Source: Shewanella hafniensis (GTDB taxonomy: Bacteria; Pseudomonadota; Gammaproteobacteria; Enterobacterales; Shewanellaceae). Taken from it: 60,762 bases of DNA. The first letter of the stretch is position 1. The number at the start of each line of letters is the position of its first letter. The stretch is taken from positions 1 through 60,762 of the forward strand of contig NZ_BPFD01000020.1 in NCBI RefSeq assembly GCF_019655335.1. The letters run 5' to 3'. Of this stretch, positions 28,460 through 38,909 are shown one piece after another. Under the pieces are notes generated by a model. That model was given only the letters and a program-made list of their open reading frames with translations. It was not told the DNA's origin and searched no databases. The translations under genes were made by a program, and so were the position numbers.

Positions 28460-29662
28460 ATGAGTAATCATCTTTTCCCGCCCCAAATCAAAGTCGCCGC
28501 AACCTATATGCGTGGCGGCACCAGTAAGGGCGTGTTTTTCCGCTTGCTGGATTTGCCCGCAGCGGCACAAGTGGCCGGCCCCGCCCGTAATGCCCTGCTG
28601 CTGCGGGTGATTGGCAGCCCAGACGCTTACGGCAAGCAAATCGATGGCATGGGCGGCGCCACCTCGAGCACCAGTAAAACCGTGATTTTATCCAAAAGCA
28701 CTCAGGCCGATCACGATGTGGATTACCTCTTTGGCCAAGTGGCTATCGACAAACCCTTTGTCGATTGGAGCGGTAACTGTGGCAACCTGACCGCCGCCGT
28801 TGGTGCTTTCGCCATCAGCAATGGCTTAATAGATGGCGACCGTATTCCACAAAATGGCGTCTGCACAGTGCGAATTTGGCAAGCCAACATAAGCAAAACC
28901 ATTATCGCCCATGTGCCTATCACCAACGGTGAAGTGCAAGAAACCGGTGATTTTGAGCTCGATGGTGTAACCTTTCCCGCCGCCGAAGTACAAATCGAGT
29001 TTATGAATCCGGCTGCTGACGAGGATGGAGACGGTGGCAGCATGTTCCCGACCGGCAATCTTGTCGATGTGCTAGACGTGCCGGGGATAGGAAGCTTTAA
29101 CGCCACTATGATCAACGCCGGCATTCCCACCATATTTATCAATGCAGAAGACTTAGGCTACACAGGTACTGAGCTGCAGGATGATATTAATAGCGACAAC
29201 GCCGCCCTTGCCAAATTTGAGACTATTCGTGCCTATGGCGCAGTGCGTATGGGCTTAATTTCACATATAGATGAAGCCGCATCACGCCAGCATACCCCTA
29301 AAATTGCCATTGTCGCTAAGCCAAAAACTTATGTGTCATCGAGCGGTAAAACTGTCAATGCAGATGAAATTGATCTACTGGTACGCGCCTTGTCTATGGG
29401 CAAACTGCACCACGCTATGATGGGCACGGCAGCAGTGGCAATTGGCACAGCAGCAGCGATCCCCGGCACCTTAGTTAACTTAGCCGCTGGCGGCGACACT
29501 AAGGACAAAATAGATGCGGTGCGTTTTGGTCATCCCTCAGGCACGCTGCGTGTTGGGGCTGAGGCGTCAATGGTCAACGGCGAATGGACAGTTGTTAAAG
29601 CCATTATGAGCCGCAGCGCCCGCGTACTGATGGAAGGTTTTGTGCGAGTGCCCGCTGCGTAA
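28460..29662 (+). CDS. prpF: 2-methylaconitate isomerase
   Basis: The 400-residue protein is in the PrpF family, with the diaminopimelate-epimerase-like fold. The N-terminal MRGGTSKGVFF and IDGMGGATSSTSKT motifs are characteristic. It isomerises trans- to cis-2-methylaconitate and is needed when AcnD carries out the dehydration. The start has TTTGGAG upstream; 16 further in-frame codons are likely leader. It is the last gene of the operon, as a terminator follows at 29689. Confidence 0.94.
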   Translation: MSNHLFPPQIKVAATYMRGGTSKGVFFRLLDLPAAAQVAGPARNALLLRVIGSPDAYGKQIDGMGGATSSTSKTVILSKSTQADHDVDYLFGQVAIDKPFVDWSGNCGNLTAAVGAFAISNGLIDGDRIPQNGVCTVRIWQANISKTIIAHVPITNGEVQETGDFELDGVTFPAAEVQIEFMNPAADEDGDGGSMFPTGNLVDVLDVPGIGSFNATMINAGIPTIFINAEDLGYTGTELQDDINSDNAALAKFETIRAYGAVRMGLISHIDEAASRQHTPKIAIVAKPKTYVSSSGKTVNADEIDLLVRALSMGKLHHAMMGTAAVAIGTAAAIPGTLVNLAAGGDTKDKIDAVRFGHPSGTLRVGAEASMVNGEWTVVKAIMSRSARVLMEGFVRVPAA

Positions 29663-29688
29663 CTTTATCTAAGTAAAACCGTTCAACC

Positions 29689-29726
29689 AAAGACCTTGCT
29701 TTTCCCCCTTCCGGCAAGGTCTTTTT
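29689..29726 (+). terminator. terminator of the prp operon
   Basis: AAAGACCTTGC and GCAAGGTCTTT form an 11-bp stem with a 14-base loop, followed by T residues, 27 bases past the prpF stop. Confidence 0.9.
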
Positions 29727-30020
29727 CTATTCTCGCCCATCATGTTAATCTTCTTCACCCGTATTTGTCTTAGCATGATATGTTGACATACCAGAAACAA
29801 TGCTAAGCTCCTTTAGCAAAAACGCCAGAAAACAAACTCGGCATAATCAGCACAAAGACACTGAAACAGTATATTTAAGCTATCGCATGATCGGTGATAG
29901 AATCGCGCCCATCGATTTTGGTTGTTTTTAAACCAAGTCAGTTATTTAAGCTAAATTTTTACAACAAAATGGCATGTAAGGTCTAGGCTAAGAACTAAAC
30001 TAAATAGAAACCTAATCAGG
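29727..30020. other. upstream region of the large sensor gene
   Basis: No gene. The stretch is A/T-rich toward the right and must contain the promoter of the propeller-GGDEF-EAL gene; no clear operator was found. Confidence 0.5.
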
Positions 30021-33000
30021 ATGGGTCCGTTTTTGGTAGGGGAAAATTTGAGTCAACTAATCCACAAGCTAATGCTAAGTACGCTTTTTATCCTAAGTTT
30101 GTGGGGGATCTCGTGCAATGGATTAGCTCAACCATTGAGCGCGGCTTCTACACAGCTCAAATTTGAACATATTCGCAGTGAAGATGGCCTTACCCAAAAT
30201 ACGATTACTAGCCTGTTTATGGATAATGCAGGTATGTTATGGATTGGCACTCAAGATGGTTTGCATGCTTATAACGGCCACAGCTTCAATATTTTCCCCC
30301 ACTCACCCAATGATCAGAGGAGTATTTCTGATAGCTATGTCTCTGACATTATTCAAGATTCAGAAGGCTACATCTGGGTTTCCACGTTCAGCCAAGGAGT
30401 CAATCGACTCGATTTGAGCACTGGAACCTTTGAACACTTTGGCCGAGAACAAGGCTTAACCGATCCCCGCACCACTAGACTCAGCATAGTGGGTAATACA
30501 CTCTGGATTGGCACTAAAGCAGGGCTATTTTCCCTATCGATCAAAACTAAACGCATTACCCAAGTAAGTTTAGGTAATAGTGTCGAACCCCATATCACAA
30601 GCCTAGCCAATGTTGAAAACACTTATCTGTTAGCTGGAACCCAAGATAGCGGCACCTTTGCTGTCAGTGCAAATACCATCACCCGCTTGAACGTGCCGCA
30701 AAATGTCACGGCCTATCAAATTAAAGCGAACTCGGCCTATTCGATCAGCTTAGCGCTCGGTGGACAACTATGGCACTACAACTTAGCCTCGCAACAGGGC
30801 GAAATCCTTTGGCAGACCGACGATAACGTGCCTTATATCAAGGATTTTATCCAAACTGAACAGGGTGATTTTTGGGTCGTCGGGCCTGAAGCGGGTCTTA
30901 TTCAACTGGAGAGAAACAACAAAGCATTTAATGCGACTTACCACAGGTATGATCCTAAGCGCACCAACAGTATCAGTGAAAACAACATACTGAGTTTGCT
31001 GCAAGATCCCTTTGGTAATTTATGGTTAGGCGCCAGTTATTCGGGCTTAGATAAAATAAATACCCGCCGCCAGTATTTTCAGCATATTTTCGAATACACT
31101 CCAGATCTGTCGCAACAGAGTAACAATATTCGCACCTTGTTCCGCAGTAAAGATGATGCCCTCTGGATAGGTACTGAAGGCGCAGGGCTTAAGCGCATGT
31201 TAACGAACGGGCAATATGAGCACTTTACGGAGAGATTTGCGAACGCCTTAGGGATGCATCAACGCAATTTAAATCTCACCCTGCGAGATATTGATCAAGA
31301 CAAAGCAGGCGTGCTCTGGTTTGCGACTAACTATGGACTCGGCCGGTTGTCACCAGAGGGAAAATTCCAATTACTCAAGGTCACTGCAAGTACGGATCAA
31401 GGCTCTGAAGCCAATTATATTCGTAATCTAGAAATTGATGATCAAGGCCATCTCTGGGTAGCAACGACTCACGCCCTCTATCGCAAGGCTATAGATAACG
31501 ATGAGTTCACTTTTATCTCATTAGCGAATATTGACCATTTCTCTCCAGCACAAAACCAACTTTTAATCCTAAGAGCACATAAAGATACGCTATGGATTGG
31601 TACACTCGATGGTTTGTTGAAACTGGACATGCAGACGGGTATAGGGAAATCTTACTTCCATCAAGCTGCTAATAAGAAAAGCTTAATCAATAACCGTGTC
31701 CGCGATATTTTAGTGACTCAGGCGGGCGAGGTGTGGTTCGCCACCCATGGTGGCATCAGTATATTACCTTCTCAAGATGCCAATGCAGGCTTTACCCATT
31801 ACACCCGCGATCAGGGATTACCAAGCGATACTATCTACGCCTTATTAGAAGACCAACAACATAACATTTGGTTTAGCAGTAATGCGGGCATAGGCAAACT
31901 AAATCCTAAAACCAATCGTGTCATCATATTCAACGAGCAAGAGGGATTACAGGCGCTGGAGTTTAACGGTGGTGTAAAACTGCAAGACAGCGATGGCGAT
32001 CTCTGGTTTGGTGGCATTAATGGTATCAATCGTTTTAATCCCAAGTTGATTCCGGATCAACGACCCGATGTTAAAGTCGCGCTCACAGGCTATAGCATTG
32101 CAGGAAAAGACCACACTATTCTCGATTTGAGCCATCCACCTAGCATAGTAATGGACTATAGCGATCAGCTGATCAGTTTTGAGGTGACCTCATTGGATTT
32201 CAGCTACACGGGTAAAAACCGCTTCAGCTATTTTCTTGAGGGATTTGATAACGAATGGCATGAGCTACCCACAGGCAATGAAATCACCTTCACTAACATC
32301 AATCCTGGTCATTACCGATTGCATGTTCGCCATGGCATACAATACAACTCAGCAGGTGCCTATGCACTGCTTGTCGATCTGAATGTACAAGCCCCCTTCT
32401 ATCGGACTCAGTTCGCCTACGCCCTTTATTTCTTACTCACATTAGGCTTGCTGGTTTGGATTATTCGCTGGCGTAAAAAGAAACGTCACATACAAAGTGA
32501 ATTTGAAACCAGTATCCGCGCCTCTGAGGAGCGACTAAAGCTGGCACTGTGGGCATCTGGCGATGGCATGTGGGACTGGAACATACCCGAAAATCGAGTC
32601 TATCGTACCAATATGGATGCTTCGATTCCCCATTGGAATAGCAGCAATATTGCCCATGAGAGCATGCACTCAGAAGACAGAGAGAGATTCAAACTTGAGC
32701 TAAACGAGCATCTTCAAGGCCGCTCACCTTTCTTCGAAGCCGAGTACCGTGTCGAACGCTCACCGGGTAATTGGGTATGGATTTTAGATCGTGGCAAAGT
32801 GGTTGAAAAAGATAGTTTAGATAACCCGATCCGCATGACAGGGACTAACCGTAACATCACCTCTCGTAAGCTGATTGAGAACGAGTTGGTCTTGTCCTCA
32901 CAAGTGCTCAACAGCATGAATGAAGCCGTTGTCGTAGCGGGCCTAGACTATCGCATTCGCTCAGTAAACCCTGCATTTTGCACGATAACAGGCTACACAG

Positions 33001-34559
33001 AACGCCAAATCAGCGACAGACATTTTACTCACTTAGCCTTTGGCCGCCAACAGCGTGAATTGTTCAATACCATTGAACAGCAGCTGCTGCGTCATAAACA
33101 TTGGGTTGGGGAACTGTGGATCCGCAATAAACAACGGCAGGCAATTCTAGTCTGGCTAGAGATCAACCAAGTTATCGACATTAAAGGTGAAACCAGCCAC
33201 TTCGTTGCGGTATTTACCGACATTACAGAGCGAAAAAAAGCCGAAGAAGATCTGCGTTTCCTCGCCAGTTTCGACACGTTAACTGGCCTACCCAACCGAA
33301 CCTTGTTCCAAGACAGGCTTAATCACGCGATAACCCAAGCGCATAGAGCGAACAATATCGTCGCCTTACTGTTTTTAGATCTCGACCGCTTTAAACATAT
33401 CAACGACTCCATGGGTCACCATGTCGGCGATTTACTGCTCAAAGCCGTTGCCAGAAGACTACAAAATGCAGTGCGCGATGGCGATACGGTTGCACGCTTA
33501 GGCGGTGACGAATTTACCATTATTTTAGAAGGAGTGGCCAAAACCAAAGCCGCTACTTTGATCTCAGAAAAAGTGCTCAGAGCATTCCAAACGCCCTTTT
33601 TATTGGACGATAAAACGCTGACCATTTCGACCTCTATCGGTATCAGTCTCTATCCAAACGATGCCGACAACGCCGACTCGCTGATTAAATTTGCCGATAC
33701 TGCCATGTACCACGCAAAATCGTCAGGCAGGAATAACTTCCAGTTTTACACCTCTAAGTTAAATGAAATTGCCACACGCCATGTGCAACTCGAAAGTGGG
33801 TTAAAACAGGCGATTCAACGCAACGAGTTGAGCTTAGTTTATCAGCCTAAGTTCTGTTTAAAAGATGGCTCGCTGACTGGGATAGAAGCGCTTTTACGTT
33901 GGCATCACACTGAACTTGGCCCCATCTCCCCCGTCGAGTTTATTCCGCTGGCGGAAGAAACTGGCATCATCACCCAAATTGGCCATTGGGTAATCAATCA
34001 TGCTTGCCAGCAATTAGCCGAATGGAACAGCTTAGGATTCAATGGTATCACTGTCGCCGTTAACCTATCGGCGCGCCAGCTTAAGGCTGATATTATCTCC
34101 ACCATAGAAGTGGCCTTGGCAGTTTCTGGTCTACCAGCACAATCCCTTGAGCTTGAACTGACAGAGTCGATGATCATGGGCAATCCGCAGGAGTCGGTCA
34201 GTATTCTCTCTAAACTCAAGGCCCTAGGCTTAACCATAGCGGTGGATGATTTTGGGACAGGTTATTCGAGCCTGAGTTATCTCAAACGCTTCCCGATAGA
34301 CACACTCAAAATCGATAGAGAATTTGTCAGAGACATCACCAACGATCCCGACGATGCCGCCATCACCAGCGCCATTATTGCCCTCGCTCACAGCTTAGAA
34401 CTGAATGTCGTCGCCGAAGGCGTAGAGACCCAAGAACAACTCAACTTCTTGGCGATGCAAGGTTGCGATCAAGTACAAGGTTTCTTACTCAGTAAACCCT
34501 TAAGTGCCGCGGACTTTTTAACTTTACTCAAGAATCACTCTAAACCACAGCCACTTTGA
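30021..34559 (+). CDS. Reg_prop/Y_Y_Y-PAS-PAS-GGDEF-EAL sensor
   Basis: This very large protein (about 1500 residues) has a signal-like N-terminus, then periplasmic propeller repeats (many LWIGT/LWLGA/VWFAT blades, about residues 45-680), a Y_Y_Y domain (about 690-785), a membrane segment (about 790-810), two PAS domains, a GGDEF domain and an EAL domain. GGDEF is intact (ARLGGDEFTII) and has an I-site, RDGD, five residues before it. EAL residues are also intact: GIEALLRW, ELTESMIM, DDFGTGYSSL, AEGVET. So synthesis, hydrolysis of c-di-GMP, or both are possible. The propeller probably senses a periplasmic ligand. A TTG at 30048 with AGGGGA six bases ahead may be the true start rather than the ATG at 30021. 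It is monocistronic. Confidence 0.93.
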   Translation: MGPFLVGENLSQLIHKLMLSTLFILSLWGISCNGLAQPLSAASTQLKFEHIRSEDGLTQNTITSLFMDNAGMLWIGTQDGLHAYNGHSFNIFPHSPNDQRSISDSYVSDIIQDSEGYIWVSTFSQGVNRLDLSTGTFEHFGREQGLTDPRTTRLSIVGNTLWIGTKAGLFSLSIKTKRITQVSLGNSVEPHITSLANVENTYLLAGTQDSGTFAVSANTITRLNVPQNVTAYQIKANSAYSISLALGGQLWHYNLASQQGEILWQTDDNVPYIKDFIQTEQGDFWVVGPEAGLIQLERNNKAFNATYHRYDPKRTNSISENNILSLLQDPFGNLWLGASYSGLDKINTRRQYFQHIFEYTPDLSQQSNNIRTLFRSKDDALWIGTEGAGLKRMLTNGQYEHFTERFANALGMHQRNLNLTLRDIDQDKAGVLWFATNYGLGRLSPEGKFQLLKVTASTDQGSEANYIRNLEIDDQGHLWVATTHALYRKAIDNDEFTFISLANIDHFSPAQNQLLILRAHKDTLWIGTLDGLLKLDMQTGIGKSYFHQAANKKSLINNRVRDILVTQAGEVWFATHGGISILPSQDANAGFTHYTRDQGLPSDTIYALLEDQQHNIWFSSNAGIGKLNPKTNRVIIFNEQEGLQALEFNGGVKLQDSDGDLWFGGINGINRFNPKLIPDQRPDVKVALTGYSIAGKDHTILDLSHPPSIVMDYSDQLISFEVTSLDFSYTGKNRFSYFLEGFDNEWHELPTGNEITFTNINPGHYRLHVRHGIQYNSAGAYALLVDLNVQAPFYRTQFAYALYFLLTLGLLVWIIRWRKKKRHIQSEFETSIRASEERLKLALWASGDGMWDWNIPENRVYRTNMDASIPHWNSSNIAHESMHSEDRERFKLELNEHLQGRSPFFEAEYRVERSPGNWVWILDRGKVVEKDSLDNPIRMTGTNRNITSRKLIENELVLSSQVLNSMNEAVVVAGLDYRIRSVNPAFCTITGYTERQISDRHFTHLAFGRQQRELFNTIEQQLLRHKHWVGELWIRNKQRQAILVWLEINQVIDIKGETSHFVAVFTDITERKKAEEDLRFLASFDTLTGLPNRTLFQDRLNHAITQAHRANNIVALLFLDLDRFKHINDSMGHHVGDLLLKAVARRLQNAVRDGDTVARLGGDEFTIILEGVAKTKAATLISEKVLRAFQTPFLLDDKTLTISTSIGISLYPNDADNADSLIKFADTAMYHAKSSGRNNFQFYTSKLNEIATRHVQLESGLKQAIQRNELSLVYQPKFCLKDGSLTGIEALLRWHHTELGPISPVEFIPLAEETGIITQIGHWVINHACQQLAEWNSLGFNGITVAVNLSARQLKADIISTIEVALAVSGLPAQSLELELTESMIMGNPQESVSILSKLKALGLTIAVDDFGTGYSSLSYLKRFPIDTLKIDREFVRDITNDPDDAAITSAIIALAHSLELNVVAEGVETQEQLNFLAMQGCDQVQGFLLSKPLSAADFLTLLKNHSKPQPL

Positions 34560-34607
34560 TTTGATTTGAGGCGAAGTCTACCAATGTCATCGCAAAATTC
34601 AGCCAAT

Positions 34608-34630
34608 AAAAAAGGCTCCTAGGAGCCTTT
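34608..34630 (-). terminator. terminator of ilvE
   Basis: AAAGGCTC-CTAG-GAGCCTTT is a perfect hairpin followed by six T on the minus strand, 20 bases past the ilvE stop. It may also stop transcripts from the left on the plus strand, with a weaker T run. Confidence 0.9.
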
Positions 34631-34649
34631 AAACATCACCACAAATTCC

Positions 34650-35741
34650 TTACTTTGCTAAACGTTCAACACGCTTAACCCAGCCTTCAGGACCTTGAAT
34701 GTGGCCCTTTTGGATTTCGGTATACAGTTTGTAGATGCGCTGAATATGCTCGCCCACTTCACCATTACCAACTGTGACTATGTGGCCATCTTCAAAAATG
34801 TAGGAGCCCACGGCTGAAACCACGGCTGCCGTACCAAAACCACCCGCCTCGATAATTTCACCCGATTCGATATCGGCGATAAATTGATCAAGCATGACAG
34901 TCTCTTGGCGCACTTCACATCCGAGCATCTCACCCAATTCCATGATGGATTGCGAGGTGATCGACTTAAGAATGGTATCTGTGAAGGTAGGAATAATCAC
35001 AGTGCCATCTTTTAAGATGTGGAAATGGTTCATCGCGCCCGCTTCTTCAATCTGTTGATTGGTCGAGTCGAGATATAACACTTGCGATGCACCAAAGGCT
35101 GCCGCGGCTTTACCCGCACGCAACGAAGCCGCATAGTTACCCGCCGCTTTTGATGCGCCAGTGCCACCCGATACCGCACGATGGAAAGTCTTGCTGATCA
35201 GTAAGCGTATGCCTTTGTTCACGCCAGCGGCGTAATAAGCACCACTTGGGCTTAATACCACACAGAAGGTATAACGCGTGCTTGGGCTCACAGAGAGACG
35301 GTCTTCGGTCGCAAAAATAAAGGGGCGAATATACAGACACGCACCTTCTTGCATCGGGAACCACAGACGATCGACATCGATCAACGCATTGATCGCATCC
35401 ATCTGGACTTGTTCATCGATGTTAGGAATACAGACGATATCGGCGGAGCGATTCATCCGTTCGGCATTCTTATTAATACGGAAAGTATAAATCTCGCCAT
35501 CTTCGTGCATAAAGGCTTTCGCGCCTTCAAAGATCGACTGGCCATAATGCAACGCCATTGCACCCGGTGCCATTTCAAATGGACCATAGGGAACGATGCG
35601 TGGATAGCACCATTGTCCGTCATGATAATCCATCAAAAACATATGATCGGTTCTGAGGCTACCAAAGCCCACATTCCCCTCGGGCTTGAATTGCTCAGTA
35701 CGGCGCTCGGACGCAGGTTTTAAATTGTAAGTTATTTCCAT
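34650..35741 (-). CDS. ilvE: branched-chain amino acid aminotransferase
   Basis: The 363-residue enzyme performs the last step of Ile, Val and Leu synthesis and the first of their breakdown. It is the long type II (eukaryote-like) branched-chain transaminase, not the shorter E. coli form. The PLP lysine lies in GGTGASKAAGNY, and other family marks are SIFEGAKAF and IEEAGAMNHF. It is encoded away from the ilvGMDA operon with its own terminator and should have its own control. It is divergent from rof. Confidence 0.95.
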   Translation of the reverse strand: MEITYNLKPASERRTEQFKPEGNVGFGSLRTDHMFLMDYHDGQWCYPRIVPYGPFEMAPGAMALHYGQSIFEGAKAFMHEDGEIYTFRINKNAERMNRSADIVCIPNIDEQVQMDAINALIDVDRLWFPMQEGACLYIRPFIFATEDRLSVSPSTRYTFCVVLSPSGAYYAAGVNKGIRLLISKTFHRAVSGGTGASKAAGNYAASLRAGKAAAAFGASQVLYLDSTNQQIEEAGAMNHFHILKDGTVIIPTFTDTILKSITSQSIMELGEMLGCEVRQETVMLDQFIADIESGEIIEAGGFGTAAVVSAVGSYIFEDGHIVTVGNGEVGEHIQRIYKLYTEIQKGHIQGPEGWVKRVERLAK

Positions 35742-35871
35742 CGCATACCACCTTGATTACTGAACAAGCAGACTAGGGAGCGACAGGAATAAAGTCAAGA
35801 GGGGCGCGCATATAATGCCAATGGCAAGTATTTTTGCCACAATAGGGTCGAACTCCCAATGAGACGATCCT

Positions 35872-36141
35872 ATGTCAGATTATAAAATGATCCCCTGCGA
35901 ACACTACGATTACCTCGAACTTGCCTGCCTGCGCGGTTATCAGCTCAAGATTGAGTTGATTGATGGCACCCAGTGCCAGGGTCAAGCCATCACCACGCAG
36001 ACCAGAGCCGACAAAACCGAGTGGCTTGTTATCCAGCAGCAAACTCAACACGCCCTTAGGCTCGACCATATCGTTGCCATCACGCCTGCCGATGCGAATG
36101 CTGAATTTGGCAGGGTGCTAATTGCCACTAAACAAGATTAA
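35872..36141 (+). CDS. rof: Rho-binding antiterminator, Rof/YaeO family
   Basis: The 89-residue protein matches the Rof family: a conserved PCEHYDYLELACLRGYQLKI opening (first 20 residues of the match) and a small Sm-like barrel. E. coli Rof binds Rho's primary RNA site and reduces termination. Length is normal. An inverted repeat TTGCCACT/AGTGGCAA (36122-36150) spans its stop codon and may form its 3' end, though no T run follows. Confidence 0.85.
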   Translation: MSDYKMIPCEHYDYLELACLRGYQLKIELIDGTQCQGQAITTQTRADKTEWLVIQQQTQHALRLDHIVAITPADANAEFGRVLIATKQD

Positions 36142-36185
36142 CAGTGGCAACACATGGCAACTATAATTTTATCGGTTGAAATCGG

Positions 36186-36536
36186 TCACTGAATCGCCGC
36201 GATCACAGACACTTCAACCAAATATTCGGGCTCAGCAATAGCAGCCTGCACGCAAGCGCGAGCTGGTGCATGGCCTTTAGGCACCCAAGCATCCCATACG
36301 GCATTCATCGCATCGTAATCACCCATGTCTTTCAGATAGATAGTCGCTGACAATATATGCTCACGTGAACTCCCCGCCTGGGCCAACAAGGTATCGACTT
36401 CCTCCAGCATAGTGACGGTTTGCTCAGTGATATCTTGATACTTATCCTTCGCCACTTGGCCACACAGATACACAGTACCTTGGTGAATGACTATGCTGCT
36501 CATGCGGGTGCCAACGTCTAAACGGGTAATGCTCAT
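36186..36536 (-). CDS. RidA family enamine/imine deaminase-like protein
   Basis: The 116-residue protein belongs to the YjgF/YER057c/UK114 (RidA) family, with the ARACVQA motif containing the conserved arginine and a typical [10 protein letters not shown] strand. RidA hydrolyses reactive 2-aminoacrylate and related enamines made by PLP enzymes such as IlvA. It is a more distant subgroup than archetypal RidA, so the substrate is not certain. It lies downstream of and on the same strand as the antiporter gene, 71 bases after it. The start at 36536 is three codons inside the longest frame. Confidence 0.85.
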   Translation of the reverse strand: MSITRLDVGTRMSSIVIHQGTVYLCGQVAKDKYQDITEQTVTMLEEVDTLLAQAGSSREHILSATIYLKDMGDYDAMNAVWDAWVPKGHAPARACVQAAIAEPEYLVEVSVIAAIQ

Positions 36537-36616
36537 ATTGATCATCTCTTAAATCAGTACATTGAAATAAAGGGTTTCACTCAAACCGAATAGGCCATTT
36601 TAACGATAAACAGGCG

Positions 36617-38110
36617 TTATGTCTGCGCCGCTAACTTAGGCCAAGGCGAGTAGAAACGTGCCATCAAGGCAAATAAACCGAGACCACAGCTCACCACGGC
36701 CAACCACACTAACGGCGTCGCCACAGCTAAATTCACTAATTGGAATCCTACCAAGGCCGAACACGCCGCGATTAACGCGAAAGGCAACTGAGTCACCACA
36801 TGGTCATGGGGAGCGCAACCTGAACTGGTCGCACTGAGCACGCTGGTATCTGAGATGGGCGAGCAGTGATCGCCAAAAACTGATCCCGCCATCACAGCGC
36901 TCAATACAGGCAATAACAGATGAGGATCTAAATTATGGGCAATCTCAGCGCCAATCGGGATCATAATCGCAAATGTTCCCCAGCTTGAACCCGTCGCAAA
37001 AGCCATAATCGCGCAGAGTAAAAACATGCCCGCCACCAGCAAGTGCGGAGAAAGATAAGACTTAGCCCAAGCAGCTAACAATTTCGCCACGCCAAGATCT
37101 TGGATCACAGCGCCAATCATCCAAGTGCAGAGTAAAATCGCAATGGCGAAGGCAATCATACGCACACCGTGGCTCAAGTCCCCCACTAACGCCGTTAAAC
37201 GTCGCCCAGACAAGCTCAACATAATCAGAGTGACTAAGGTCGCCAATAAACAAGCGTCGCGCATAGAGGCGCCAATATCAGCCTTAGCCAGCCAGAGCGA
37301 CACATTCCAAGACGAGGCCTGCTGAGCCCCCGACCACAAAGTTAATCCCACCGAAGCCAATAACAGCGTCAGCATAGGAATAGCGAGCAGCCAAGGATTT
37401 CCCCTGGCCTCGACCGCATTTGAGGATTTGGCCTCTATAGGGGCAACAAAAGAGCGAAACCCCACACCATACCAAGCGACAAGCACGGATAAACCTAAGG
37501 TCACTATGGCGTAAAAATTAAATAAAGCCACATCGATAAAGGCTTCCAGCGGTGACACGGGCAAAAAGCTGATCCCCGCAATCAGAGCCATCACATAGGG
37601 GCCCCAGCTAGAGAAAGGCAATAGCGCACACAGAGGTGAAGCGTTGGAATCGACCAAATAGGCGAGCTGCTCATGGCGAATACCATAACGCTGGCTGAGC
37701 GGCTGACACACATGGCCGACAGCAAGACAACTGAAAATCCCATCGATAAACACTAACCAACCAAGAAATACGACCCCAAGACGCGCCTGACGTTCAGTGC
37801 GGATACGGCTATAAAGCCAATCACCAAACTGACCCACGGCGCCGCCACGTGCTAATAACTGCGTCATGCTGCCTAGCAGCAACATGGCCAATAGCACATT
37901 GAGGTGCCACGCTTGCCAAGCACCTTGGGCATAGAATTGTTTAACGCCGATATCAAGCAAATACCGCCCAGTTTGCAGTGGGTCAAATTGGGCGATCAAT
38001 AGCGCGCCAGAGACGATGCCGACGCCTAACGCCACCAGTGTACGACGTAAAAACAGGGCTAAGGTTAAGGTCAACAGTAGTGGGAGTATGGCGAGCAGAC
38101 TAGGCGACAT
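36617..38110 (-). CDS. NhaC-family Na+/H+ antiporter
   Basis: The 497-residue polytopic protein has about twelve membrane segments and the NhaC-family feature set, such as DSNASPLCALLPFSSWGP in the middle and GSVFGDHCSPISDTSVLSAT near the C-terminus. Family members exchange Na+ for H+, and some exchange small organic anions such as malate and lactate. A signal for the exact substrate is not visible. It may form a transcript with the RidA-like gene. The promoter lies in 38111-38289, which also serves divergent zapB. Confidence 0.86.
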   Translation of the reverse strand: MSPSLLAILPLLLTLTLALFLRRTLVALGVGIVSGALLIAQFDPLQTGRYLLDIGVKQFYAQGAWQAWHLNVLLAMLLLGSMTQLLARGGAVGQFGDWLYSRIRTERQARLGVVFLGWLVFIDGIFSCLAVGHVCQPLSQRYGIRHEQLAYLVDSNASPLCALLPFSSWGPYVMALIAGISFLPVSPLEAFIDVALFNFYAIVTLGLSVLVAWYGVGFRSFVAPIEAKSSNAVEARGNPWLLAIPMLTLLLASVGLTLWSGAQQASSWNVSLWLAKADIGASMRDACLLATLVTLIMLSLSGRRLTALVGDLSHGVRMIAFAIAILLCTWMIGAVIQDLGVAKLLAAWAKSYLSPHLLVAGMFLLCAIMAFATGSSWGTFAIMIPIGAEIAHNLDPHLLLPVLSAVMAGSVFGDHCSPISDTSVLSATSSGCAPHDHVVTQLPFALIAACSALVGFQLVNLAVATPLVWLAVVSCGLGLFALMARFYSPWPKLAAQT

Positions 38111-38289
38111 GGACCATTCCGATAAAAAATAAAACCAAGAATACTAACGAGTTAATAACAAATGCAAAAAAACTTAATTTAGAACCCAGTAATAGGGTGT
38201 TTTTTGACCAAACGACAAGAATCGCTATTCCTTAAGTTCTAGGCACTGCTAGAATCACAGTCCCATCCAGAAACCATAGGACTCTCCAG

Positions 38290-38511
38290 ATGAGCCTTGA
38301 ATTACTGTCCAAACTGGAAACCAAAATCCAGGCTGCACTCGAAACTATCGAGCTTCTAAAAATGGAGCTTGAAGAAGAGAAGCAAAAAGCGTCTACGCTG
38401 AGTGAGCACAATCAACAATTGAATGCGCAAAACCAGCAACTACAAGAAGAACTCACTTCTTGGAACGAAAAAGTGACTGGCCTTGTTGGCTTGTTAAACA
38501 GCGAAATCTAA
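38290..38511 (+). CDS. zapB: cell division protein ZapB
   Basis: The 73-residue protein is a nearly continuous coiled coil (heptads from residue 5 to 66, rich in Glu, Lys, Gln and Leu), the size and opening ([20 protein letters not shown]) of ZapB. ZapB stimulates Z-ring assembly and links it to the chromosome through MatP and ZapA. The start has an AGGACTCTCC leader. Its stop overlaps the convergent ytfK-like gene by four bases. Confidence 0.88.
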
Positions 38512-38720
38512 ACTGCATTAGTTTGATGATGCTGCGCTTCGATCAGTTCGTTCAATTCTAAAATAGCCTGCTTCACTTTTGGCAGGCTTTTTCTTGGCAG
38601 CAAAAACCGTCCCTTCTCAAATTCCAATCGTCCTAAGTCTTTAACCCAAATAACACCAGTGAGAAAAATACGCGCATGCTTAACGATAAGCTTAGGTGCG
38701 TAGACAGGAAAAACTCTCAT
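38508..38720 (-). CDS. ytfK: DUF1107 protein, YtfK-like
   Basis: The 70-residue protein resembles E. coli YtfK (DUF1107): [20 protein letters not shown] and [17 protein letters not shown] follow the E. coli order of residues. YtfK activates SpoT to raise ppGpp on phosphate or fatty acid starvation; the same role here is inferred. The start ATG at 38720 has an AGGTGG box; the longer frame begins six codons earlier. It is convergent with zapB, and no terminator lies between them. Confidence 0.75.
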
Positions 38721-38909
38721 ATGACCACCTACAAGCATTCTTGTTGTTATTGATTACAGTTGTTTGACAGAAGCTTTGCCACTTGAGTTTCATCGTTAGA
38801 GTGGTATTTTTCATCTTTTATCGCCAAAAATACTTAATCGTTTGATTTAGTTAACTTATCAATTTGCCACGCTGTAACCCAAATAAACAAAGCGCCATAA
38901 TAATGTCAC

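Noticed and set aside
36122..36150. Inverted repeat over the rof stop as a Rho-independent terminator
   Set aside because: The stem is real, but no T run follows, so it was only mentioned with the gene.
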